DNA of 6,192 nt. Origin: JBIOUF01 sp044866695. GTDB lineage: Bacteria > Actinomycetota > Actinomycetes > Propionibacteriales > Nocardioidaceae. Positions 1 to 6,123 of this stretch are shown piece after piece (position 1 is the first letter of the stretch; every line of letters starts with the position of its first letter). The position numbers and the translations under genes are program-made. The DNA lies in assembly GCA_044866695.1 (NCBI GenBank), contig JBIOUF010000307.1, positions 1 to 6,192 of the forward strand, written 5' to 3'. Under the pieces are notes generated by a model that worked only from the letters and a program-made list of their open reading frames with translations, searched no databases and was not told where the DNA came from.

Positions 1-512
1 GCCTCGACGGCCGCGGAGTCCGGGTCCACAGCGCCGGCACCGGCGCGCTCGTCGGGCAGGACATGGACCCGCCGATGCGCGCCGCGCTGGAGCGCCGCGG
101 AGTCCGCCCCGGTCCCTTCGTCGCCCGCCAGCTCGACGTCGACATGCTCGACGGTGCCGACCTCGTGCTCACCGCGAGCCGGCAGGTGCGCTCCGCGGTC
201 GTCCGGCTCAGCCCGGGCGCGCTCCCGAGGACGTTCACGATCCGCGAGCTCGCCCGCTACTGCGACGCCTTCCCGGGCCACGGGACGCAGGCGGCCGGCC
301 GCTCGGCCGGCGATCGCCTGGAGAGCGTGCTCGCGTTCGCGAGGGAGCGGCGCGGGACCCTGCCGCCGAGGCGCCCCGACGACGACGACGTCGCCGACCC
401 GCACCGGCGCTCGGGGCGGAGGTACCGCCAGGCTGCGGACAGCCTCGCGGAGGCGGCCGCGTCGATCCTCCGCGTGGTGGGGGACCCAGGCCGGCCGGGA
501 GTGCGCCGGTAG
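1..512 (+). CDS. Low-molecular-weight protein-tyrosine phosphatase-like protein, 3' part only
   Basis: The frame is open from base 3, the first full codon, to TAG at 510-512, giving 169 visible residues. The gene is cut by the left edge. The segment VHSAGTGALVGQ followed by MDPPMRAALERRG matches the region just after the P-loop in LMW-PTP (Wzb/Etp-like) enzymes. ARQLD, then GADLVLTASRQVRSAVV and FTIRELARY, match the family core. The ADP motif near visible residue 132 (GAC at 396-398) fits the conserved Asp-Pro that supplies the general acid. The catalytic CX5R loop would lie upstream and cannot be checked. Family members dephosphorylate phosphotyrosine; those in polysaccharide loci typically act on a Wzc-type tyrosine kinase that controls chain export. 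The protein looks slightly longer than the usual 150-180 aa, with an acidic DDDD run just before the Asp-Pro. The ATG at 63 is internal to the domain and is not a credible start. Confidence 0.85.
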   Translation, partial: LDGRGVRVHSAGTGALVGQDMDPPMRAALERRGVRPGPFVARQLDVDMLDGADLVLTASRQVRSAVVRLSPGALPRTFTIRELARYCDAFPGHGTQAAGRSAGDRLESVLAFARERRGTLPPRRPDDDDVADPHRRSGRRYRQAADSLAEAAASILRVVGDPGRPGVRR

Positions 513-533
513 GAAGCGGGGCAGGCTCGCCGC

Positions 534-539
534 TACCCT
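534..539 (+). promoter_or_regulatory. Possible -10 promoter element (TACCCT)
   Basis: TACCCT fits the actinobacterial TAnnnT -10 pattern and sits in the 96-bp gap before the FrhB-like gene, which would give a leader of about 60 bases. No convincing -35 box is visible 16-18 bases upstream. Chance matches to this short pattern are common, so transcription could instead continue from the phosphatase gene. Confidence 0.3.
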
Positions 540-596
540 CGTCGGGAACGACGTCCTGCGGCGCGCCGAGAAGCTAGGTCCGCGCAGGCGACCGGC

Positions 597-603
597 AAGG
601 GGG
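597..603 (+). promoter_or_regulatory. Ribosome binding site of the FrhB-like gene
   Basis: The purine run AAGGGGG ends five bases before the GTG at 609. It fixes that GTG as the start and places the Fe-S cysteine cluster close to the N-terminus, as expected for the family. Confidence 0.6.
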
Positions 604-608
604 CCCTG

Positions 609-1865
609 GTGACACGCCGCCTCGACGAGGAGGTCGCACGGGTCCTTCGCAACGACCTGTGTACGGGCTGCGGCGCCTGCACGCGGCTCGACCCGGGCCT
701 GGAGATGACCCTGGACCCGGCCGGCTTCGAGCGTCCGTCGCGACGGTCCTCGACGCCGGAGGCCGTCGACCCCCAGGTGGCCCGTCGGTTCCGCGAGGTG
801 TGCCCCGGGGTCACCGTGCGGCTGCCCGGCCCGCCGTCCGGTGCTCGACGCGACCCGGTGATCGGGACCTACCTCGGGGTCTGGCAGGCCTGGGCCACCG
901 ACCGGGAGATCCGTTACCGGGGCAGCAGCGGCGGCGTCCTGACCGCGCTCGCCTCGTGGCTGACCGAGCGCGGCGTCGAGGTCGTGACCGCGACCGCCGA
1001 CCGGTCGCGGCCGACGCGCACGGTGCCTATCCGCCTGACGACCAAGCAGGAGGCCCTGGAGTCGGCAGGCTCCCGCTACGCGCCGACCAGCGTTGCCGCC
1101 CATCCCGCGGTGTGCACGGCCGGCGCGGTGGTGGGCAAGCCGTGCGAAGCGGCCGCGATCCGCGGGCTGACGGCGGACCAGCCCGGCGACGGGCCGGTCC
1201 GGCTGTCGTTCTTCTGCGCCGGTACGCCCAGCCAGGCGGCCACCGACGGCCTGGTCCGCCAGCTAGGCGCCAGCGAGCAGAACCCGGTCGTCTCGATGTG
1301 GTACCGCGGGCGCGGCTGGCCGGGTCGCTTCTCGGTCGTCACCCCGGCTGGCACCCGGTCCCTCGGCTACGACGAGTCCTGGGGCCAGCGCCTCGGGCCC
1401 GCCGTGCAGTGGCGGTGCAAGATCTGTCCCGACGGCGTGGGCGAGCTGAGCGACGTCACCGCCGGCGACTACTGGCGGGCCGACTCGCGGGGCTACCCGG
1501 TGTTCGAGGAGCAGGACGGCCGCAGCGCCCTGGTGGCGCGCACGCCGCGTGGTCTCGCCCTGGTGGAGGAGGCGATCGCGGCGGGAGTCATCGAGGCCGA
1601 GCGGGTCGACATGGGCCGCGTCGCCATGGTGCAGCCCTACCAGCGCGAGCGCCGGGCGCTGCTCTGGGGGCGGCTGCTCGGCTCGCGGCTCGCCGGACGC
1701 AAAGTGCCCAGGTATCGCGGCTTCGGACTGGTCGGCTACGCCGTGAGGGACCCGCGTGGAACCTGGCGTGCGGTGCGCGGCGCCCGGGGGAGGGTGCGCC
1801 GGCTACGTGCCGGTGGAGACGGGCGGCGCCTGAGCCCGGTTCAGCCACCGCCTCCCGCCGGCTGA
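609..1865 (+). CDS. FrhB/FdhB-family iron-sulfur flavoprotein (coenzyme F420 hydrogenase/dehydrogenase beta subunit-like), polysaccharide-locus type
   Basis: This 418-aa protein starts at GTG 609 behind a good ribosome binding site. The N-terminus has a ferredoxin-like cluster, C18-x2-C21-x2-C24, with a later C65-P66, which together can bind one [4Fe-4S] centre. The FrhB N- and C-terminal domains follow. Their hallmarks are SSGGVLTALASWL (residues 106-118), SAGSRYAPTS, GKPCEAAAIR, SFFCAGTPS, and CKICPDGVGELSDV with the cysteines at 270 and 273, ending in GDYW. Characterised relatives use FAD and Fe-S to pass electrons between F420 or ferredoxin and a substrate: the FrhB subunit of F420-reducing hydrogenase, and chlorophyll-pathway reductases such as HCAR and BciB. 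No hydrogenase or formate dehydrogenase subunit is visible nearby. Members of this family recur in exopolysaccharide loci, often beside pyruvyl or glycosyl transferases, with no established reaction. It is predicted cytoplasmic, with no signal peptide or membrane segment. The basic C-terminal tail overlaps the convergent gene by 25 bp. The family call is firm; the substrate is unknown. Confidence 0.88.
   Translation: MTRRLDEEVARVLRNDLCTGCGACTRLDPGLEMTLDPAGFERPSRRSSTPEAVDPQVARRFREVCPGVTVRLPGPPSGARRDPVIGTYLGVWQAWATDREIRYRGSSGGVLTALASWLTERGVEVVTATADRSRPTRTVPIRLTTKQEALESAGSRYAPTSVAAHPAVCTAGAVVGKPCEAAAIRGLTADQPGDGPVRLSFFCAGTPSQAATDGLVRQLGASEQNPVVSMWYRGRGWPGRFSVVTPAGTRSLGYDESWGQRLGPAVQWRCKICPDGVGELSDVTAGDYWRADSRGYPVFEEQDGRSALVARTPRGLALVEEAIAAGVIEAERVDMGRVAMVQPYQRERRALLWGRLLGSRLAGRKVPRYRGFGLVGYAVRDPRGTWRAVRGARGRVRRLRAGGDGRRLSPVQPPPPAG
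1841..1865. other. Tail-to-tail overlap of two convergent genes (25 bp)
   Basis: The plus-strand stop TGA is at 1863-1865 and the minus-strand stop (TCA on the plus strand) is at 1841-1843. The last codons of the FrhB-like gene and the minus-strand glycosyltransferase therefore share DNA, and there is no room for a separate intergenic terminator. The overlapped codons encode low-complexity tails (Pro-rich on plus, Gly-rich on minus). Confidence 0.75.
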
Positions 1866-2794
1866 GCGTGCCGGTGCCTGCGGAGATGGCGCAGGCCGTC
1901 CCAGCTGCCCTTGACCGCGGGCCACACCGTCAGCCGGGGATGGGCGAGCTGGCGCCGTCCGCCCTGGAGCAGGATCCGGTAGGACACCTGCGGGGTGGCC
2001 CGGGCCCAGCGGCGCTGGTCCTCGGGGCCGAGGTGCTTGGCGGCGTACATCAGCCGGTTGCGGGTGTTGTAGTAGTAGTAGATCGGCGACTTCGCCCGCG
2101 GTGACCCGTCGAACCCGTGCGACGCGCCCTCCTCGTGGACGGCGCGACAGGAGGCGTCGACCCGGACGCGGCCGCCTGCCTCGACGACCCGCCGGCACAG
2201 GTCGACGTCCTCCCAGTACAAGAAGTACTCCTCGTCGAAGCCGCCGCAGGCCTCCCAGAGCCGGCTGCTGACCATGAAGCAGGCACCGCTCACCCAGGGG
2301 TGGACGCGGTCCTCGGGCGTTCCGGGAGGGCGCTTGCGCCGCCCCAGCATCTCTCCGCGGTCCAGGTGCAGGTCGACCTCCGCGGAGTACAGCCGGCCGT
2401 CGGGGCGCACCACCACCGGCGCGACCAGCGCCATGGGGTCCTCGCGGACCTGCCTCTGCAGGCTCCGCAGGGCGTCGAGGTCCAGCCACGCGTCGGGGTT
2501 GAGCATCAGCAGCTCGGTCGCGCCGAGCCGCAGCGCCTCCTCGGCCCCGCGGTTGTTGCCCGCGCCGAAGCCCTCGTTGGTCTCCAGCGCCAGGCCGGTC
2601 CAGCCGTTCCGCCGGCACCCGTCGAGCATCGCCTCGCGCTCCGCGACGCCGGAGAAGCTGTCCACCACCACGACGGTGCCGGGGAACTCCGAACCCAGCG
2701 AGCGGCGGAGGTTGGCCTCGACGAGCTCGTGGGTGCCGTAGCTGACCACCAGGACCGCCACCGAGGCCAACGGGTCCGGCACGGGGGGGTCCAC
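1841..2794 (-). CDS. Family 2 glycosyltransferase, WbbL-like (rhamnosyltransferase-type)
   Basis: The gene reads leftward from GTG at 2794 to TGA at 1843-1841, giving 317 aa. It has a GT-A fold: VAVLVVSYG (residues 12-20) is the first strand and VVVVDSFSG holds the nucleotide-binding Asp45. NEGFGAGNN (73-81) and LNPDAWL (98-104, the DxD-equivalent metal site) are typical of WbbL/RfbN-type enzymes. So are WVSGACFMV and GGFDEEYFLYWEDVDLCRR (184-202), which carries the catalytic-region ED pair. The YYYYNTRNRL segment (239-248) is a conserved late motif of the group. Relatives transfer rhamnose or a similar sugar from a nucleotide donor to a lipid-linked acceptor; the donor here cannot be read from sequence. 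The frame stays open far upstream through the divergent phosphoesterase gene, but the family begins only at the chosen start. GTG 2782 and TTG 2800 are alternatives. It is the only gene here on this strand, with its own promoter. Confidence 0.9.
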   Translation of the reverse strand: MDPPVPDPLASVAVLVVSYGTHELVEANLRRSLGSEFPGTVVVVDSFSGVAEREAMLDGCRRNGWTGLALETNEGFGAGNNRGAEEALRLGATELLMLNPDAWLDLDALRSLQRQVREDPMALVAPVVVRPDGRLYSAEVDLHLDRGEMLGRRKRPPGTPEDRVHPWVSGACFMVSSRLWEACGGFDEEYFLYWEDVDLCRRVVEAGGRVRVDASCRAVHEEGASHGFDGSPRAKSPIYYYYNTRNRLMYAAKHLGPEDQRRWARATPQVSYRILLQGGRRQLAHPRLTVWPAVKGSWDGLRHLRRHRHAQPAGGGG

Positions 2795-2801
2795 GGCCAA
2801 G

Positions 2802-2807
2802 ATTTTA
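2802..2807 (-). promoter_or_regulatory. Promoter -10 box TAAAAT, suggesting leaderless transcription
   Basis: On the minus strand TAAAAT (2807 to 2802) is followed by exactly seven bases and then the GTG at 2794. This is where a transcript would begin in an actinobacterial leaderless gene. It is the most A/T-rich spot in a very GC-rich region. No Shine-Dalgarno sequence is well placed for that GTG and no clear -35 box is seen, both compatible with a leaderless promoter. Confidence 0.5.
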
Positions 2808-2875
2808 CGAACCTGGCGGGTCCATCGGGCTCCGCTGCGTAGCCCAACCGGTCCAGACCAGTGCATGATATGGCG

Positions 2876-4033
2876 ATGCGGACTCGGGCTCCTGCTGTCG
2901 TCGTCGGTCGTCCTGGCATGGGAGGCAGGAGGGCGCGAGCCCGCGGTGGCAGGCGCCGTCCGCGCGGCCGCCCCCGCCTGGCCGCGGCCGGGCTGGCCCT
3001 CGCGGTCGGGGGTGGCCTCGTCGTCGGCGCAGCCATGAGTCCGCCCGCGACCGCCGCCCCCGCAGCCGGCACGGCCCGGCCTCGCGCGCCGGTCGACACG
3101 ACGTTCACCATCGCCGTCATCCCCGACACCCAGGCCGAGACGGCGCCGGGAGAGCACCGCTTCGAGAACCGCGTCGCGTGGCTGGTGGGCGCGGCCGACC
3201 GTCTGGACCTCGCCTACGTGCTGCACACCGGCGACGTGACGAACTGGGGCTGGCTCGACCAGTCGCAGTACGTCAAGGCACGGGCCGCCATGGGACGGCT
3301 GACCGCGGCCGGGATCCCGTACTCGGTGACCGCCGGCAACCACGACGGCCGCGCGGTCGGGTGGAACGGCGTGCCGGGCTCCACCGGCTACGGGGGCGCC
3401 GCCTACATGTACAACCCGGAGTGCCCCTCGAAGCTCGGGAAGGACCTGTGCTGGTCCTGGCTGCTGAACCGGATGACCAACGAGTTCAACACCTACTTCG
3501 ACGAGTCGACGTACGGCGGCCTGGCCGGGGAGTTCGAGGCGGGCAAGACGGAGAACTCCTTCTCGACCTTCTCCGCCGGGGGCCGGCGGTTCCTGGTGCT
3601 GACCCTCGAGCTCTGGCCACGTCCCGAGGCGGTCGCCTGGGCGAACCGGGTGGTGGCCGCTCACCCGCGCCGCAACGTGCTCGTGCAGACACACTGCTAC
3701 CTGACCGGCGGCGGCACCATCAGCACCTCCAACGGCGGGTACGGGTCCACCTCGCCCCGCTACCTGTTCGACAACCTCGTCAAGCGCCACCGCAACATCA
3801 AGATGGTGTTCTCCGGGCACACCGGCGCCGGAGCGTCACGACGGGACCGAGGCGTCCACGGCAACCTCGTCGTGTCCTACCTGTTCAACGACGCCGGTCC
3901 GACCCGCAACCCGGTCCGGCTGGTCCGGGTCGACACGGCGACCGGACGCGTGGTCAGCCGGGTCGTCTCTCCGGTCTCCCACGAGTGGCTGTCCCAGTAC
4001 CGCACCGTCGACCACGTGAGCCTGGTGCGCTGA
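2876..4033 (+). CDS. Secreted calcineurin-like metallophosphoesterase
   Basis: A 385-aa product if read from ATG 2876. GTG 2861, ATG 2870 and ATG 2918 are in-frame alternatives, and none has a clear ribosome binding site. The N-terminus is unusually Arg-rich (residues 16-34), then comes a hydrophobic stretch (35-53) and an Ala-x-Ala site near 58-60, so it is probably exported by Sec. The n-region is long, which would favour ATG 2918. The domain begins at FTIAVIPDTQ (Asp84, Gln86) and continues with HTGDVTNWG (Asp120), GNHD (154-157), QTHCYL (His273) and FSGH (His315). These are the metal-ligand motifs of binuclear metallophosphoesterases. The PDTQ opening marks the secreted, PAP-like subgroup. 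The usual GHxH ending is GHTG here, with a His at 328 in GVHGN. Cys183 and Cys192 could form a disulfide. The substrate is unknown; a role in trimming phosphorylated glycan or lipid carrier outside the membrane is inference from its neighbours. Confidence 0.85.
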   Translation: MRTRAPAVVVGRPGMGGRRARARGGRRRPRGRPRLAAAGLALAVGGGLVVGAAMSPPATAAPAAGTARPRAPVDTTFTIAVIPDTQAETAPGEHRFENRVAWLVGAADRLDLAYVLHTGDVTNWGWLDQSQYVKARAAMGRLTAAGIPYSVTAGNHDGRAVGWNGVPGSTGYGGAAYMYNPECPSKLGKDLCWSWLLNRMTNEFNTYFDESTYGGLAGEFEAGKTENSFSTFSAGGRRFLVLTLELWPRPEAVAWANRVVAAHPRRNVLVQTHCYLTGGGTISTSNGGYGSTSPRYLFDNLVKRHRNIKMVFSGHTGAGASRRDRGVHGNLVVSYLFNDAGPTRNPVRLVRVDTATGRVVSRVVSPVSHEWLSQYRTVDHVSLVR

Positions 4034-4051
4034 GCCGTCGGGCAGGTGGGT

Positions 4052-4072
4052 ATGCCGGCATTTGATGGCATC
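4052..4072. promoter_or_regulatory. Palindrome and direct repeat, operator-like
   Basis: ATGCCGGCAT at 4052-4061 is a perfect 10-bp palindrome. GATGGCATC at 4064-4072 is a second inverted repeat with a central base. GGCAT recurs exactly 10 bp apart (4057 and 4067), about one helical turn. The block lies just upstream of a -10 box, where a regulator would contact or block RNA polymerase. No regulator family can be named. Confidence 0.35.
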
Positions 4073-4080
4073 TGCTCCGG

Positions 4081-4086
4081 TAGGCT
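4081..4086 (+). promoter_or_regulatory. Promoter -10 box TAGGCT of the glycosyltransferase operon
   Basis: TAGGCT fits the TAnnnT consensus and would start a transcript near 4093, leaving a leader of about 30 bases that includes the ribosome binding site. TTTGAT at 4061-4066 is the nearest -35-like hexamer, but its 14-base spacing is short. Confidence 0.45.
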
Positions 4087-4111
4087 CCCGCCCGTCCCCA
4101 CCCTCTCGCGC

Positions 4112-4118
4112 AGGAGGT
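4112..4118 (+). promoter_or_regulatory. Ribosome binding site AGGAGGT of the GT-B gene
   Basis: This is a near-perfect Shine-Dalgarno sequence ending three bases before GTG 4122. It is the strongest such site in the window. It decides the start in favour of GTG 4122 over ATG 4146 and over the upstream in-frame ATG codons at 4062 and 4065. Confidence 0.7.
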
Positions 4119-4121
4119 GCC

Positions 4122-5135
4122 GTGGCTGCGGCCGGCGTCCGGGTCATGACCTCCTACGGCCGTCCCCGGCCAACCACGAACCCGTACATCGTGATGCTCG
4201 ACCAGGCTCTGGCGGCCAGCCCGGACCTGGACTACCACCGCTTCTCCTGGCGCACCGCGTTCTCCAGGCGCTACGACGTGTTCCACACGCACTGGACCGA
4301 GGCCCTGATGAGCGGGCGGACCGGACCCCGGACGCTGGCCAAGCAGGTCGTCCTGCTCGCGGCGGTGGTGTGGATGCGGCTGCGTCGGGTGGCCATCGTC
4401 CGCACCGTGCACAACCTCGACCGGCCGACGGGCCTGGGCCCGGTGGCGCGGCTGGTGCTCGCGCTCGTCGACCGCGGCACCCGGCTGCGGATCCTGGTCA
4501 ACGAGGTCACCGAGCTGCCCGCCGGCCAGGCGTCCGTCGTCATCCTGCACGGGCACTACCGGGACTGGTTCGCGCGCTTCCCGCGCCGGGACGCCGTGCG
4601 CGGGCGGCTGGCCTACTTCGGCCTGGTCCGGCGCTACAAGGGCGTGGAGACCCTGGTCGACGCGTTCGTCGCCGCTCACCGCGCCGAGCCGGACCTCTCG
4701 CTGCGGGTCGCCGGGCGGCCCTCGACCGAGGAGCTCGCCGCCGACCTGCGGGAGCGCGCCGCGCGGGACCCTGCGGTCCGGCTGGACCTGCGGTTCCTGG
4801 CCGAGGCCGAGCTGGTGGAGGTCGCGACCGAGTCCGAGCTGGTCGTGCTTCCGTACCGCTTCATGCACAACTCCGGCAGCGTCCTGGCCGCCCTCTCGCT
4901 CGACCGGCCCGTGCTGGTGCCGCGCAACCAGGCCAACCAGCATCTCGCCGCGGAGGTGGGGGAGGGCTGGCTGCAGTACTTCGACGGTGAGCTGTCCGCC
5001 GACGACCTGCTCGGCTCGCTGTCCGCCGTACGAGCAGGGAACCGCAGGTCGCCGGACCTGAGCCGCCGCGACTGGGACCAGGCCGCTGCCCAGCATGTCG
5101 CGGCCTACCGGCAGGCCCTGGCCCCCCGTGGCTGA
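4122..5135 (+). CDS. GT-B fold glycosyltransferase (family 4-like)
   Basis: A 337-aa protein starting at GTG 4122 behind AGGAGGT. The N-terminal Rossmann domain opens with VRVMTSYGRP, then has YDVFHTHWTE (residues 51-60), VRTVHNLDRP (93-102) and ILHGHYRDWF (141-150). The C-terminal donor domain begins at LAYFGLVRRYKGVETLVDAF (163-182), the usual G-x-x-x-x-x-KG strand-loop. It continues with LSLRVAGRP, then VVLPYRFMHNSGSVLAALSLDRPVLV (241-266). There NSGS and the following helix replace the common EGxG/E-x7-E donor-binding loop. No membrane segment is seen, so it is probably cytoplasmic or membrane-peripheral. It should use a nucleotide-sugar donor and a lipid-linked glycan acceptor. Donor identity cannot be assigned; distant similarity to mannosyl- and glucosyltransferases of EPS loci is all I can offer. 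It is the first gene of a two-gene operon, with its end overlapping the next start by 8 bp. Confidence 0.82.
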   Translation: MAAAGVRVMTSYGRPRPTTNPYIVMLDQALAASPDLDYHRFSWRTAFSRRYDVFHTHWTEALMSGRTGPRTLAKQVVLLAAVVWMRLRRVAIVRTVHNLDRPTGLGPVARLVLALVDRGTRLRILVNEVTELPAGQASVVILHGHYRDWFARFPRRDAVRGRLAYFGLVRRYKGVETLVDAFVAAHRAEPDLSLRVAGRPSTEELAADLRERAARDPAVRLDLRFLAEAELVEVATESELVVLPYRFMHNSGSVLAALSLDRPVLVPRNQANQHLAAEVGEGWLQYFDGELSADDLLGSLSAVRAGNRRSPDLSRRDWDQAAAQHVAAYRQALAPRG

Positions 5136-6084
5136 CCGCGAGGCCCGGCCGCTGCTCACCGTGGCGGTGCTGACCTACCTTCGACCGGGCCTGCTCGAGG
5201 CGCTCCTGCCGGTGGTGCGCGAACGTGCCCGCGAGGTCGCCGACGTCGACGTCGAGGTCCTCGTGGTCGACAACGACCCGGCCGGCTCGGCGCGCGAGGT
5301 GGCGGGGCGGCTGGTGGGGGGCGACCTGCGCTACGTCAACGAGACGACACCGGGGATCGCCGCGGCCCGGCACCGCGCCTTGGCCGAGACGACCGGCAGC
5401 GACCTGGTGCTCTTCCTCGACGACGACGTCCTGCCCGCGCCCGGCTGGCTGCCGCCGCTGCTCGCCCTCTGGAGGGACACGGGCGCCGCGGCCGTCCTCG
5501 GCCACGTGGAGTACACCTTCGACGCCGGCGTCGACCCCTGGGTGGTCCAGGGCGGGTTCTTCCGGCGGGCCACCCACCGGACCGGGACCGTGCTGCCGAC
5601 CGCCGCGACCGGCAACCTGCTGCTGGACCGGGCCCAGGTCGCCAGGCTGGGCGTGGACTTCGACACCCGGCTCGGGATGAGCGGCGGGGAGGACACGCTG
5701 TTCTCGTTCCAGCTCGCCGACGCCGGCGGCACGATCGTCTACTGCCGGGAGTCGGTCGTCGTGGGCGCCCTGCCGCTGGAGCGCACGGACCGGGCCGCCG
5801 CGCGCACCCGCGCCCGCGCCCACGGCGGCATCGCGGTCCGGGTCCGCCTGTCCCGGGCCGGGGGCCGGCGGGCCCGGGCGGCGGTGCGTGTCGACGCGGT
5901 TCTCGGCGGCACCGCCCGGGCCCTCGCCGGCGCCCTGGCCACCGGGCTCGGCCTGCTCACCTCCGACCTCCGTCGCCAGGCGCGGGGCAGCCGCCTCGTG
6001 TCGCGTGGCCTCGGCATGGTCGCCGCGGGTCTCGGCCGCCACGTCGAGGAGTACCGCCGCACCGACGGCCCCGCCGCTGGTTGA
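5128..6084 (+). CDS. Family 2 glycosyltransferase, ExoM-like
   Basis: A 318-aa product from GTG 5128, which overlaps the upstream gene in GTGGCTGA (5128-5135). That overlap suggests translational coupling. ATG 5095 is in frame but would add 11 residues of junk-like sequence and a 41-bp overlap. The GT-A domain shows TVAVLTYLRP (11-20), VLVVDNDPAGSA (44-55), GIAAARHRALAE (76-87) and the metal-binding LDDD (97-100). TGNLLLDRAQV (161-171) and SGGEDTLFSFQL (185-196), with the catalytic-region ED, follow. This order and spelling resemble ExoM-type transferases of succinoglycan synthesis, which add glucose to a lipid-linked oligosaccharide; the donor here is unproven. The last 70 or so residues are Ala/Leu/Arg-rich (VLGGTARALAGALATGLGLL), an amphipathic or weakly hydrophobic tail that could hold the enzyme at the membrane. 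The stop codon lies inside a repeat-like sequence. Confidence 0.87.
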   Translation: MADREARPLLTVAVLTYLRPGLLEALLPVVRERAREVADVDVEVLVVDNDPAGSAREVAGRLVGGDLRYVNETTPGIAAARHRALAETTGSDLVLFLDDDVLPAPGWLPPLLALWRDTGAAAVLGHVEYTFDAGVDPWVVQGGFFRRATHRTGTVLPTAATGNLLLDRAQVARLGVDFDTRLGMSGGEDTLFSFQLADAGGTIVYCRESVVVGALPLERTDRAAARTRARAHGGIAVRVRLSRAGGRRARAAVRVDAVLGGTARALAGALATGLGLLTSDLRRQARGSRLVSRGLGMVAAGLGRHVEEYRRTDGPAAG

Positions 6085-6110
6085 GGTGCGAGCCTGCGAG
6101 CCTCGAAACC
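6079..6110. repeat. Imperfect hairpin repeat containing the stop codon of the last gene
   Basis: The segment opens with GGTTGAGG and ends with CCTCGAAACC. These ends pair with a two-base bulge, and the GCGAG/CTGCGAG interior is partly self-complementary. I recognise this shape as like the dispersed intergenic repeats of Nocardioides-type genomes; that is memory, not a search. The TGA at 6082-6084 is part of its left arm. It could act as a weak terminator or mRNA-stabilising hairpin, but no T-run follows. Confidence 0.5.
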
Positions 6111-6123
6111 AAGGCGCCGGAGG

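Noticed and set aside
559..568. Perfect palindrome CGGCGCGCCG in the gap before the FrhB-like gene
   Set aside because: It is pure G/C and short, so it is expected by chance in DNA of this composition; it has no partner repeat and no T-run for a terminator.
2065..2078. Run of TAG triplets as a microsatellite
   Set aside because: It encodes the tyrosine run of the conserved YYYYNTRNRL motif on the minus strand, so coding constraint explains it.
659..2104. Long open frame on the plus strand overlapping the FrhB-like gene and the minus-strand transferase
   Set aside because: Its translation is Arg/Pro/Gly/Ala-rich with no motif, while the alternative frames show complete families.
2795..3820. 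Long upstream extension of the minus-strand glycosyltransferase frame, making a 659-aa protein
   Set aside because: It runs antisense through the well-supported phosphoesterase gene, has low-complexity composition with no domain, and the transferase motifs begin only after 2794. High GC keeps stop codons rare in shadow frames.
3954..5159. Minus-strand open frame opposite the GT-B gene
   Set aside because: It is a shadow of the plus-strand gene, with no recognisable domain and no ribosome binding site that I could see.
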